DNA of 64,000 bases, from positions 62,001 to 126,000 of the forward strand of contig CABIZB010000005.1 of NCBI GenBank assembly GCA_902363145.1. Reading direction: 5' to 3'. Position numbers and translations under genes: made by a program. This document shows positions 8,618 to 17,087 of the stretch, in pieces (the first letter of the stretch is position 1; each line of letters begins with the position of its first letter). The notes beneath the pieces were generated by a model. The model had not been told where the DNA came from. It ran no database searches and saw only the letters and a list, made by a program, of their open reading frames with translations. The DNA comes from Oscillospiraceae bacterium. Lineage in GTDB: Bacteria > Bacillota > Clostridia > Oscillospirales > Ruminococcaceae.

Positions 8618-9574
8618 ATGACTGAATTTACAGGCTACAGAAAAGGCGTAAACTTAGGCGGCTGGCTTTCTCAGTGCTGCCACACAAAGGAGCATTACGA
8701 CAGCTTTATCACCGAGGAGGACATCAAGGTGATATCGGGATGGATGACAGATCACGTCCGTCTCCCTATTGACTACAATCTTCTTGAAGATGAAAACGGA
8801 AATTTCAATGATGAGGGCTTCGGCTACATAGACAATGCCGTTAAGTGGGCTAAAAACTATGGACTGAACATCATAATCGACCTCCACAAGACCGCAGGAT
8901 TTTCTTTTGACAAGGGTGAAAATGAGTCGGGATTTTTTGAAAGTCCCACATTGCAGGAGCGTTTTTATAAGCTTTGGGAGCATATTGCGAAGCGTTATGC
9001 GGTAAGCGACGGAAGCATTGCATTCGAGCTTTTGAATGAAGTTACCGAACAGAGCTATAAGGACATCTGGAACAGTATTATAAAAAACTGCATTGAACGT
9101 ATCCGCAGAATTGCCCCTGACACATATATCCTTGTAGGCGGCTACTGGCAGAACAGCCCCGATGCGGTGCCCGACCTTGAAGTTCCCTATGACGACAAGG
9201 TAATTTATAATTTCCACTGCTATGACCCGCTTATGTTTACTCACCAGGGAGCATACTGGGTGGAAAATATGGACAAAAATTTCAGGCTGCCATTTGACGA
9301 TGTTGAGCCTCCGATCACTCCTGAATTTTTCATTGAAAGGTTCAGCAGGGCATATGATGCCGCAAAGGAGAACGGAACTGTTTTATACTGCGGCGAATAC
9401 GGCGTTATCGACCTTGCCGAGCCTGAGGACGCTCTCAAATGGTTCAAGGCGATAAACACAGCTTTTGACAGGCTGGGAATATCCCGTGCGGTATGGAGCT
9501 ACAAAAAGATGGATTTTGGTATTTCCGACAGCCGTATGGATAAAGTAAGAAATGAACTTATACAGTATTTATGA
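8618..9574 (+). CDS. Cytosolic GH5-family glycoside hydrolase (endoglucanase-like)
   Basis: A 318-residue protein with no signal peptide. It starts with the GH5 pattern GVNLGGWL, has HVRLPID at about 46-52, the acid/base motif FELLNEV (E141) and the nucleophile motif YCGEYGV (E260), and W293 near the end of the barrel. The lack of an export signal, together with its place after the binding-protein gene, suggests it hydrolyses imported beta-glucan or glucomannan oligosaccharides inside the cell. ATG 8618 follows GAAAGGA at good distance; a longer frame overlapping the previous gene has no support. Substrate within GH5 cannot be fixed from sequence alone. Confidence 0.88.
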   Translation: MTEFTGYRKGVNLGGWLSQCCHTKEHYDSFITEEDIKVISGWMTDHVRLPIDYNLLEDENGNFNDEGFGYIDNAVKWAKNYGLNIIIDLHKTAGFSFDKGENESGFFESPTLQERFYKLWEHIAKRYAVSDGSIAFELLNEVTEQSYKDIWNSIIKNCIERIRRIAPDTYILVGGYWQNSPDAVPDLEVPYDDKVIYNFHCYDPLMFTHQGAYWVENMDKNFRLPFDDVEPPITPEFFIERFSRAYDAAKENGTVLYCGEYGVIDLAEPEDALKWFKAINTAFDRLGISRAVWSYKKMDFGISDSRMDKVRNELIQYL

Positions 9575-9690
9575 TGCCTGTAATTATCTTTAGCAATTCT
9601 GTTAAGTTCAAGTTGCCAAAGTTCTGATTTTATTCGTTTTTGATTGAATATGTGTTTTAGGTACTGATCAATGTTCTGTTGACATACTGA

Positions 9691-9726
9691 AAAGGAGGTT
9701 TATTGTTCCGGCAATAAACCTCCTTT
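9691..9726 (+). terminator. Terminator downstream of the GH5 gene
   Basis: AAAGGAGGTTTATTG pairs perfectly with CAATAAACCTCCTTT around TTCCGG, a 15-bp stem with U-rich end, 116 bases after the stop codon. Confidence 0.85.
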
Positions 9727-9764
9727 AATCATAATCTGCTTTTTCGGAGCACTATAAATTGTAA

Positions 9765-9893
9765 TCATACGAACAAGTAAAATACCGCATTTATCTGTTC
9801 CCGCTTTTCTTCCAAGCTCCTGTATTTTGCTTCCTGTAATATTGGTTTTATTATTTCCCATTGACTTTCCGTCATATCACTTGTATATCTCAT
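9765..9893 (-). pseudogene. N-terminal remnant of an IS5-family transposase
   Basis: A 42-codon frame starting MRYTSDMTESQWEIIKPIL and ending INAVFYLFV before a stop. This matches the first 40-odd residues of IS5-family (IS1031-like) transposases, where MTxxQWxxIxPLL and INAIFYVLRTG are typical. The catalytic part is absent, so it is a fragment. It lies 25 bases inside the terminal repeat at 9919-9935. Confidence 0.75.
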
Positions 9894-9935
9894 TGTTCTT
9901 TTATTTTACCACATTTATCTTGTGAAGACAAGTTC
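9765..9935 (-). mobile_element. Truncated IS5-family element whose end matches the MITE ends
   Basis: The outer end, read on the minus strand, is GAACTTGTCTTCACAAG, differing from the left end of the 161-bp MITEs at only two of 17 positions. It is followed outward by TTA (9936-9938), like the MITE target sites. The other end of the element is missing. This links the MITEs to an IS5-type transposase. Confidence 0.7.
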
Positions 9936-9982
9936 TTAAAAAGGCAATACGGTCACAGCTTGAAAAAGCAGCAGCGTAAATT

Positions 9983-10960
9983 TTACTGCATATTGTTAAA
10001 GTCATATCTCCAGATGACATATTCATCTTTTCGTGTGTGGTCGCCGACTACACGGCAATTAAACACCTTTCCTCCGCGGGCACATTCAAGGCAGACGTAT
10101 CTTGGGTATCCAAGCTCATCATTGTCAATGGAATAGTAAAATGCTTTTCTGCTGTCGTTCATTATTTTTGTGGAATTAGGCTTGCCGAAATGTTCGGTAA
10201 TATCGGAAACAGTCATTCCTTCGCTGAGAAATTCGGTGAAATCATCTTGTGTAAGCTCCCTTTCGGGGGTGAACATATATCCCATGGTCTCGCCGTCTAT
10301 CAGCCTGTGGGTGTCTGGCTCGGGAATGATGTTGCAGTATATGCTCATATAGCCGTGGCTGAATGTTGATGCTTGCTTTGCTTCATCATTTTCAATACCG
10401 AACAGCGTGACACCGTTGTTTTCGGAGTTATGGTCATTCTGATTTATGCGTATATTGATATAGTACGTTTCTCCGTCAAGCTCACAGGTGTAGGCGTCGG
10501 AGGACGTTTGCTGAAGCTGGCACTCTGAAAGCCCCTGAGGATAATATGTGAAAAATTCTTCAACGGAATCATCAAACAAATCGGAATTTCTGTAGCTTTC
10601 CGAAAACATTGACCTGAACTGGTCACGGTCATTTTCATCTGCCAACTTTAGCATCTGCTGAACGGTGTCAATGCTGTTTGTCGATTCAGGTAGCTCATAA
10701 TGATCGGGAGAGACAAGTTCATTAACTTTGCGGGCGATCTGAACAGCGTTTGTAACTATTGCTACAAGCATGAATGCCATTATAGCGATACCCGATATTT
10801 TCAGTATTATGGTCCATGCCTTTTTCTCGTTTTCAGGCTTGCGATGACTTCTGAGCCCCCAGTAAAACAGGGCGAAGCCACCGGCGAGAATAGCTAATAA
10901 AATCACATAATACAGTATTACCAGGAAGATGATCAAATAAGTAAATCCAACAAATCCCAT
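9983..10960 (-). CDS. Membrane protein of unknown function with DUF5104-like region
   Basis: A 325-residue protein with two N-terminal membrane helices (about 6-34 and 48-70). A helical region follows (about 95-135, SIDTVQQMLKLADENDRDQF) resembling DUF5104 domains, then a beta-rich region. Near residues 250-275, TVSDITEHFGKPN recalls the BamE/SmpA-like fold. The soluble part should lie outside the membrane. It stands alone, with a tail-to-tail gap of about 400 bp to the GH5 gene. I do not recognise a specific function, and the domain similarities are weak impressions. Confidence 0.7.
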   Translation of the reverse strand: MGFVGFTYLIIFLVILYYVILLAILAGGFALFYWGLRSHRKPENEKKAWTIILKISGIAIMAFMLVAIVTNAVQIARKVNELVSPDHYELPESTNSIDTVQQMLKLADENDRDQFRSMFSESYRNSDLFDDSVEEFFTYYPQGLSECQLQQTSSDAYTCELDGETYYINIRINQNDHNSENNGVTLFGIENDEAKQASTFSHGYMSIYCNIIPEPDTHRLIDGETMGYMFTPERELTQDDFTEFLSEGMTVSDITEHFGKPNSTKIMNDSRKAFYYSIDNDELGYPRYVCLECARGGKVFNCRVVGDHTRKDEYVIWRYDFNNMQ

Positions 10961-11091
10961 TTTGCACCCATATCCTTTTTATAGTCTGTTTAATATATTG
11001 TAAATTATATCATATATTCTGTGCTGCTTCAACATAATTCTGCAATCTTTTTATCTTTTGACTGAGAGCGGGGCGTGAAAGAGCCTCTGCC

Positions 11092-11120
11092 TTGACATAC
11101 CCGCTCAAAAGTGCTATGAT
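11092..11120 (+). promoter_or_regulatory. Near-consensus sigma-A promoter of an AraC gene
   Basis: TTGACA, 17-base spacer, TATGAT, about 28 bases before the start codon; GGAGG ribosome site at 11138-11142. Confidence 0.85.
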
Positions 11121-11148
11121 AATAGCAATAAATCAATGGAGGCGCAGT

Positions 11149-11964
11149 ATGCAGAAAGAGATATTTCCTATTATCGGCAATGAAAAAGAGCTTCCTTTTT
11201 ATGTGGTCGGAATCGGCATAGAGTGCTGGCAGTACCCTGTTAACAGAACAGGCGGATATGAATATCCTCAGCTTTTTGTGGCAAGAGAGGGCGAGGGCGA
11301 GGTCACTGTGGGCGGCGATACCTCAAAGATAACCCCCGGCACTGCATTTTTTATCCCCGCAGGCTGCCCCCACGAATATCACTCCACCTCCGAATCGTGG
11401 ATACTGGATTGGGTGTGCTTCAGCGGAACTTATGCTGTGAATATGCTGGAACAGTGGAGCCTTAACCGATACAGGTGCTGCGCAGGCTGCGATACGGAGC
11501 GTATGCACCGAATAATGTCAAAAATATATTACACGATCAAAAGTGACAAGCTTTACGGAAATCACTATGCCTCCGCCCAGCTGTACGACCTGCTCATCGA
11601 GTACAGAATGATTGCCGACAACAGGCCATCATCATTCAGCTCGGGCAATACTGCGGCTCTGGCGTATGTGCTGCAGTACATTGAGGAAAAATATGCTTCC
11701 CAGATAAAGCTCGGCGACCTGGCGGAAACGGCAGGGGTCACGGAGCAGCATCTGTGCAGACTATTCAAAAAGAATTTCGGTCTGAGCCCAATGGAGTACC
11801 TTACAAAGGTGCGTATCCAGCACGCAAAGGAGCAGCTTATTTATTCGCCGAAGACGATCGGCGAGATAGCTGTCGATACGGGCTTTCCCGACAGTTCGTA
11901 TTTTGCGGTTGTTTTTAAAAAGCAGGAAAAGCTTACTCCTGGAGAATACAGAGGAACAAGATAG
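11149..11964 (+). CDS. AraC-family regulator with N-terminal cupin
   Basis: A 271-residue protein. Residues 10-110 form an AraC-type cupin sensor (TPGTAFFIPAGCPHEYHSTSE contains the usual PGxxxFIPxxxPH pattern). Residues 175-270 form the double helix-turn-helix (IKLGDLAETAGVTEQHLCRLFKK, then IGEIAVDTGFPDSSYFAVVFKK). Such proteins sense sugars, for example galactosides or xylosides. The start follows GGAGG and a strong promoter. No carbohydrate genes are adjacent (unknown membrane protein on one side, spoIIP on the other), so its target is unknown. Confidence 0.9.
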   Translation: MQKEIFPIIGNEKELPFYVVGIGIECWQYPVNRTGGYEYPQLFVAREGEGEVTVGGDTSKITPGTAFFIPAGCPHEYHSTSESWILDWVCFSGTYAVNMLEQWSLNRYRCCAGCDTERMHRIMSKIYYTIKSDKLYGNHYASAQLYDLLIEYRMIADNRPSSFSSGNTAALAYVLQYIEEKYASQIKLGDLAETAGVTEQHLCRLFKKNFGLSPMEYLTKVRIQHAKEQLIYSPKTIGEIAVDTGFPDSSYFAVVFKKQEKLTPGEYRGTR

Positions 11965-11998
11965 AGCTGTTGCACAAGTTGCAGCAGCTTTTTTTTGT
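11965..11998 (+). terminator. Terminator of the AraC gene
   Basis: AGCTGTTGC pairs with GCAGCAGCT (one G-U pair), followed by a run of eight T. It starts directly after the stop codon. Confidence 0.9.
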
Positions 11999-12050
11999 TA
12001 AACAACACAGCAAAAAAATCCGCACAAATAAGCACAAAGGTAAAAAGTTT

Positions 12051-12152
12051 ATACTAAGCACCAATTAAAAACTATACAAAAAATTGAGCATAATCTTGCG
12101 TATATGGATTATGCGATGATTTTTTGTCTATAGTTTTATTGGTGATTAGTAT
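12051..12152. repeat. 102-bp palindromic repeat, copy 1
   Basis: Two arms of about 45 bases, ATACTAAGCACCAAT... and its imperfect inverse ...ATTGGTGATTAGTAT, around a short centre. A near-identical 102-bp copy lies at 45754-45855. As RNA or DNA it would fold into one long hairpin. No obvious target duplication. No gene lies in the rest of the 12153-12280 interval, only small hairpins. Confidence 0.85.
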
Positions 12153-12280
12153 TAGTCCACCTTTTCAAAGGTGGCAGAGGTCAAGTGGGCGGAGCCACCT
12201 TGTCGTCCTCCGCAGGTACGGACAAATATTAAAGTCCATCTGCATAAAAATAAAGGTTCCCACAGCCCCTTTTTCATCTA

Positions 12281-12309
12281 TCATAAACCATACAGCATTT
12301 TAATATAAT
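12281..12309 (+). promoter_or_regulatory. Possible sigma-E-type promoter of spoIIP
   Basis: TCATAAA, 14-base spacer, AATATAAT, 33 bases before spoIIP. The spacing and TCATA/ATA-AAT core resemble the mother-cell sigma-E consensus, the factor that controls spoIIP in Bacillus subtilis. The TATAAT alone could equally serve sigma-A. Confidence 0.35.
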
Positions 12310-12341
12310 GTCAGTAAAGAATACTGCAAAGGACTGATATT

Positions 12342-13625
12342 ATGACGGAGAACGAAAAGCTGTTTTTAAACGAAAATGCAAGGATATATCACGTCGGACG
12401 GCCTGCACCTGTCAGAAAAAAACGCTCACGGAGTATCGTGTTCTGCGCTGCGGCTGCAGTGGTGCTGGCACTGTGGGAGGCTCCGGATAACGGTCACTTT
12501 ACCGATATGATGAGAACTGCCGCTCAGGCAAGTGCAGGGGTGGAGCTTATGTGCTTTGACGGAATTTTCAGTGGCAATTCCACTGGCGCAAGTCCTGCCG
12601 ACAATGCCAATATTGCGAATGAAGCCGAAAAAAATGTCAATAATATATCTGAGACGATATTGCCCTCAGATGAGGACGATATACTTATGCTTTCCAAGGG
12701 CAGCAGACGTATGCCCTCTTCCGCCGATGAGGAAAGTCTGGTGGAGGATTTTCTCCCCGAGCCTGCGGACAGCGGAACTCCTCTGCCGTATGCAGCTTCC
12801 TCCGACGGCAGCAAAAGCGGCAGGATAACCCAGACCACCTACACGGCAGGCAAGGGGGAGAATTACATCGACCTGCCTATGGGCGGTCAGATAAGAAATG
12901 TGACCAAGCTTTCGGCTGATGAGATTGCGGAAAATGCGGCACTGCTCCCTGACTTTAAAATTAAGCTGAACGCTCCCGCAGATGAGCCGCAGGTGCTGAT
13001 AATGCACACCCATACCACAGAAAGCTATGAGCCTTATCAGCGGGATTATTATGATGATTCCTTTACCTCCCGCACCACAGATATGAGCAAGAACATGGCT
13101 GCGGTGGGGGACGTTATGACAGAGGTGCTTGAGAAAAACGGCATCAGGACATATCACGACACCACTATCCACGACTATCCCTCATACAACGGTTCATATG
13201 ACCGCAGCCGTGTGACAGTGGAGGGGATACTTGAAAAATATCCCTCTATCAAAGTAGTGCTGGACGTTCACCGTGACGCTATCGAGCGGGAGGACGGCGA
13301 GCGCATTGCTCCTTCCGTTACCGTCAACGGAAAAAGCAGCGCACAGGTAATGATAATCTGCGGCTGCGATGACGGCACTATGGGAATGCCCGACTGCATG
13401 AAAAATCTCCGCACGGCTGCCCTTTTCCAGCAGTATATGGAAAGCAGTTTCAGCGGACTTACCCGCCCCGTGCTGTACGATTACCGCAAGTACAACCAGG
13501 ACATGACCACAGGCTCGCTGCTTATCGAGGTGGGCGGTCATGCGAACAGTCTGGATCAGGCGCTGTATGCAGGCGAGCTTACGGCGCAGGGCATATCGGA
13601 AGCGCTTATTTCAATAGGAGAATAA
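12342..13625 (+). CDS. spoIIP: Stage II sporulation protein P (peptidoglycan amidase)
   Basis: A 427-residue protein with an N-terminal membrane anchor (about 30-45) and a long low-complexity linker to about residue 170. The SpoIIP amidase domain is at 215-425: HTHTTESY at 222-229 (zinc ligands H222, E228 region), DVHRDA around 307, and EVGGHANS near the end. In sporulating Firmicutes it removes peptide stems from septal peptidoglycan during engulfment, with SpoIID and SpoIIM. Those partners are not in this window. A small membrane protein gene follows 29 bp later. The family call is strong; whether this organism sporulates is not shown. Confidence 0.92.
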   Translation: MTENEKLFLNENARIYHVGRPAPVRKKRSRSIVFCAAAAVVLALWEAPDNGHFTDMMRTAAQASAGVELMCFDGIFSGNSTGASPADNANIANEAEKNVNNISETILPSDEDDILMLSKGSRRMPSSADEESLVEDFLPEPADSGTPLPYAASSDGSKSGRITQTTYTAGKGENYIDLPMGGQIRNVTKLSADEIAENAALLPDFKIKLNAPADEPQVLIMHTHTTESYEPYQRDYYDDSFTSRTTDMSKNMAAVGDVMTEVLEKNGIRTYHDTTIHDYPSYNGSYDRSRVTVEGILEKYPSIKVVLDVHRDAIEREDGERIAPSVTVNGKSSAQVMIICGCDDGTMGMPDCMKNLRTAALFQQYMESSFSGLTRPVLYDYRKYNQDMTTGSLLIEVGGHANSLDQALYAGELTAQGISEALISIGE

Positions 13626-13654
13626 ATTAAAAGGACTGAGGAGAATAAATAAAA

Positions 13655-13876
13655 ATGACCGGTAAAATGAAATCTGAAAAGAACAGCAAGTCAGTCTATA
13701 TCCTGAAAATAATGAGCATATATGCGCTGTCGGCGGTGATACTTGCCGTGGGCAGCGCTGTGGTCAGCGTCAACTGCCACAACAGGGTCAGCAGCTCCAA
13801 GATGGTGCTGTTTGACGTGGAAAAGGAGGGGGACGAGCTTGTTATCACTGTTATGGACAGGGAATACAGGCTGTGA
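13655..13876 (+). CDS. Small single-pass membrane protein
   Basis: A 73-residue basic protein with one hydrophobic helix at about 18-38 and a short extracytoplasmic tail (KMVLFDVEKEGDELVITVMDREYRL). It starts 29 bp after spoIIP behind GGACTGAGGAG, so the two are probably co-transcribed. No family is recognised. The position suggests, but does not prove, a link with spoIIP. Confidence 0.65.
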   Translation: MTGKMKSEKNSKSVYILKIMSIYALSAVILAVGSAVVSVNCHNRVSSSKMVLFDVEKEGDELVITVMDREYRL

Positions 13877-13916
13877 TTTTTTTACGTCAATTTTGCAGTT
13901 AAATTTTCATATCCGA

Positions 13917-13945
13917 TTGACAGGGGTGGACAAATAATGTATAAT
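13917..13945 (+). promoter_or_regulatory. Consensus sigma-A promoter for the mgtE leader
   Basis: TTGACA, 17-base spacer, TATAAT: a perfect consensus. Transcription would start near 13952, leaving a leader of about 236 bases before mgtE. Confidence 0.88.
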
Positions 13946-13951
13946 GATAAT

Positions 13952-14187
13952 GAACATCTATGCTGACATGGATGTTATAGTTTGGTTCAAAAGGATGTGA
14001 GTATATGGAATCCCGAAGTAGCGGTGTGATACCACGAGGGCGTTTTGCCTGCGCCGTGGATATTCTGTATGCTCACGTTTGGTTTATATAAGGAATTGAA
14101 CTTTTTAAAGCTCTCCTGTCGGTAATGCGTGAGCTCGGCGCAGCGGTATTATGCCTCCTGTATATTAAGTTTAGGAGGTCGAATAAA
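13952..14187 (+). promoter_or_regulatory. Structured mgtE leader, candidate riboswitch
   Basis: The leader can form GTTCAA (13985-13990) with TTGAAC (14096-14101), enclosing a 15-bp helix of 13997-14011 with 14062-14076 (three G-U pairs), itself enclosing CCACG/CGTGG (14032-14036 with 14055-14059). The 3' strand GCTCACG (14071-14077) can instead pair with CGTGAGC (14128-14134). CCTCCT (14154-14159) can pair with the ribosome site AGGAGG (14173-14178). This is a switch-like layout acting on translation of a Mg2+ transporter. It does not show the sequence signature of the M-box Mg2+ riboswitch as I know it. The ligand is unknown. Confidence 0.6.
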
Positions 14188-15546
14188 ATGGAAAAATACG
14201 AAGCGGTGGTACTTGTAAAGCACAGAGCATTCGTGCAGCTCAAGACCGCCCTCCAGAAGATGATGCCTGCGGACATTGCTCAGCTCCTCAGCGAAATGAT
14301 AGAGGAGCAGGACGGATTCGGCGAAAAGGAGCTTACCCTCATTTTCAGAGTTCTTCCCAAGGAGCTTGCAGCCGAAACTTTTACTTATATGAGCAGCGAT
14401 CTGCAGATGCTGCTTATCAACGCATTCTCTGACCGTGAGCTTAAGGCAGTGCTTGACGAGCTTTTCCTTGACGATACAGTTGATATCATCGAGGAAATGC
14501 CTGCCAACGTTGTTTCACGTATCCTTAAGACTACCGACCCTGCCAAGCGCAAGCAGATAAACGAGCTGCTCAATTACCCCGAGGACAGCGCAGGCTCCAT
14601 TATGACAACGGAGTTTGTGTATTTCCGCCGTGATGATACGGTAAAGGAAGCCTTTGAGCGCATAAGGAGCGTCGGCGTGGTAAAGGAGACGGTTTATACC
14701 TGTTATGTCACCGACTGTCGCCGCCTTGTGGGACGTGTTTCGCTTCTTGACTTAGTTGTTGCGGACGAAAACGCCATTATCGAGGATATCATGGACTGCA
14801 CCGTGGTAAGCGTAGGCACTCACGATGACCAGGAGGTCGTTGCGAACCTTTTCTCAAAGCACGACCTGGCGGCTTTGCCAGTTGTTGACGCTGAGAATCG
14901 TATCGTCGGAATCATCACATTCGATGACGCAATGGACGTTATCCGTGAAGAGAGCAACGAGGATATGGCAATGATGAGCGCCGTTATGCCCAATGAGGAC
15001 GGCTACTTCAAGACCAGCGTGTGGAAGCACGCAAGGAGCCGTATCGTGTGGCTTCTGGTGCTGATGCTTTCCGCCACCATTACAGGCGCTATAACAAATC
15101 ACTTTGAACCGCTTATATCCACCGTTCCGCTGCTGGTCTCATTTATGTCCATGCTTACGGGTACGGGCGGTAACTGCGGCTCCCAGTCATCTACCATGGT
15201 AATTCAGGGTATGGCGATGGAGGAGATAAGGCTGAAAGACTTTTTCAGGGTAATGTTCAAGGAATTCCGCATTGCGCTCATATGCAGCGTTATTCTTGCG
15301 GCGGTAAACTTTGTGCGAATAATCATCATGTATCAGAACGTGAAGATAGCTGCCATTGTTTCCATAACCCTTATCGGAACGGTAATTCTTTCAAAGCTGC
15401 TGGGCTGTATGCTCCCCATGCTTGCAAAGAAGATACACATAGACCCTGCAATAATGTCTGCGCCCCTGCTTTCAACTCTGGTTGACAGCTGCTCCACTCT
15501 GCTTTACTTTACCATTGCCATGAAAATACTTAATGTTGCGGTATGA
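14188..15546 (+). CDS. mgtE: Magnesium transporter MgtE
   Basis: A 452-residue protein with the MgtE layout: an N-terminal helical domain (residues 20-125, PADIAQLLSEM repeats), a CBS pair (about 130-250, with VYFRRDDTVKEAFERIR and LAALPVVDAENRIVGIITFDD), a plug helix, and five membrane helices from about 285. TGTGGNCGSQSS lies in the first part of the transmembrane channel. Family members import Mg2+ and close when cytosolic Mg2+ binds the N and CBS domains. ATG 14188 follows AGGAGG; the longer in-frame start lies inside the structured leader. Probably regulated through that leader. Confidence 0.95.
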   Translation: MEKYEAVVLVKHRAFVQLKTALQKMMPADIAQLLSEMIEEQDGFGEKELTLIFRVLPKELAAETFTYMSSDLQMLLINAFSDRELKAVLDELFLDDTVDIIEEMPANVVSRILKTTDPAKRKQINELLNYPEDSAGSIMTTEFVYFRRDDTVKEAFERIRSVGVVKETVYTCYVTDCRRLVGRVSLLDLVVADENAIIEDIMDCTVVSVGTHDDQEVVANLFSKHDLAALPVVDAENRIVGIITFDDAMDVIREESNEDMAMMSAVMPNEDGYFKTSVWKHARSRIVWLLVLMLSATITGAITNHFEPLISTVPLLVSFMSMLTGTGGNCGSQSSTMVIQGMAMEEIRLKDFFRVMFKEFRIALICSVILAAVNFVRIIIMYQNVKIAAIVSITLIGTVILSKLLGCMLPMLAKKIHIDPAIMSAPLLSTLVDSCSTLLYFTIAMKILNVAV

Positions 15547-15625
15547 TACCGGGCTTTTTCGGTTATGATACAATATATCCCAAGCATTCGGAAAGATTTT
15601 ATTTTAACAAAAGAGGGTAGGATTT

Positions 15626-17071
15626 ATGAGAAAAACCAAGATAGTGTGTACCGTCGGTCCCGCTACAGACAATGACGATATACTCAGAGAAATGATGCTT
15701 TCGGGCATGAACGTTGCACGATTCAACTTTTCCCACGGGGACTATGCAGTCCACGAAAAAAGATATAATCAGCTGTGCCGCATAAGGGACGAGCTGAAGC
15801 TTCCCATAGCCGCACTTCTTGATACCAAAGGCCCTGAGATAAGACTGGGCAAATTTGCAGACAGCACTCCCGTTACCCTGAACGACGGCGACAGCTTTGT
15901 GCTCACCACCGAGGAAAGAATATGCGACAAGGAGATAGCCTGCATTTCTTTCAAGGGTCTCCCCGGGGACGTGAGAAAGGGCACAGTCATTCTCATAAAC
16001 GACGGAGCCGTTGAGCTGCGTGTTGAAAGCGTAAAGGGCGGCGAGATATACACCACCGTAGTTCACGGCGGCGAGATATCCGACAACAAGGGAATAAACG
16101 TTCCCGGCGTGGAGCTTTCCATGCCCTACCTTTCCGAGCGTGATATGAACGATCTGGAGTTCGGCGCAAAGATAGGCTTTGATTTCATTGCCGCTTCCTT
16201 TGTCCGCTGCGCTGCCGATGTGGCATATCTGAAAAAATTCACCAAGAGCCTTGGCTGGGCATCTCCCCGCATAATCGCAAAGATAGAAAATTCCGACGGT
16301 GTTAATAATATCGACGAGATCCTTGAAGTGGCTGACGGCATAATGGTGGCAAGAGGCGATATGGGCGTTGAGATACCCTTTGAGCTTATCCCCTCTATCC
16401 AGAAGAGCCTTATCAGAAAGGGCTACAACGCAGGCAAGCAGGTCATCACTGCCACACAGATGCTGGAATCCATGATAACCCATGTGCGCCCCACCCGTGC
16501 GGAGATAACCGACGTTGCAAACGCTATTTATGACGGCACCTCCGCAATAATGCTCTCGGGCGAGACTGCCGCAGGCAAGCACCCTGTTGAGGCTGTACGC
16601 ACCATGGCGCTTATTGCAGAGACCACCGAAAATGATATTAACTACGCAAACCGCCTGAAGAGCCGTCCCGACGATAAGGACAAGAACATCACAAACGCTA
16701 TTTCCCACGCTGCCTGCACCACGGCTCATGACCTTGGCGCAAAGGCTATAGTTACCGTTACAAAGACAGGCGGAACTGCAAAGATGCTCTCAAAATTCCG
16801 TCCCTCCTGCCCTATAATCGGCTGCACTCCCAATCCTACGGTTTGCCGCCAGATGAACCTTTCATGGGGCGTTACCCCTCTTATGATGGACGAAAAGTCC
16901 AGCACGGACGAGCTTCTTGACGGCGCTATAGACGCAGCTGTTGAGCACGGTCTCTTAAAGGAGGGCGACGTTACTGTTATTACGGCAGGTATCCCTCTGG
17001 GCGTATCTGGCAACACAAATATGCTCAAGGTAACTACTGTGGGCAACAAGTCGGAAACTCATATAAAATAA
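15626..17071 (+). CDS. pyk: Pyruvate kinase
   Basis: A 481-residue protein with all main pyruvate kinase motifs: KIVCTVGPAT at the N-terminus, NVARFNFSHG, LLDTKGPEIR, IAKIENSDGVNN, the substrate lysine motif IMVARGDMGVEIP, and the active-site stretch ITATQMLESM. It makes pyruvate and ATP from phosphoenolpyruvate and ADP, the last step of glycolysis. The length fits the short form without the C-terminal PEP-utiliser domain found in Bacillus. A cyclophilin lipoprotein gene follows 16 bp later, so the two are likely co-transcribed. Confidence 0.97.
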   Translation: MRKTKIVCTVGPATDNDDILREMMLSGMNVARFNFSHGDYAVHEKRYNQLCRIRDELKLPIAALLDTKGPEIRLGKFADSTPVTLNDGDSFVLTTEERICDKEIACISFKGLPGDVRKGTVILINDGAVELRVESVKGGEIYTTVVHGGEISDNKGINVPGVELSMPYLSERDMNDLEFGAKIGFDFIAASFVRCAADVAYLKKFTKSLGWASPRIIAKIENSDGVNNIDEILEVADGIMVARGDMGVEIPFELIPSIQKSLIRKGYNAGKQVITATQMLESMITHVRPTRAEITDVANAIYDGTSAIMLSGETAAGKHPVEAVRTMALIAETTENDINYANRLKSRPDDKDKNITNAISHAACTTAHDLGAKAIVTVTKTGGTAKMLSKFRPSCPIIGCTPNPTVCRQMNLSWGVTPLMMDEKSSTDELLDGAIDAAVEHGLLKEGDVTVITAGIPLGVSGNTNMLKVTTVGNKSETHIK

Positions 17072-17087
17072 AAGGAAGGCAATATAA

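Noticed and set aside
13952-14187. M-box (ykoK) Mg2+ riboswitch
   Set aside because: The position is right, but the conserved M-box core sequence is not visible; left as an unclassified leader.
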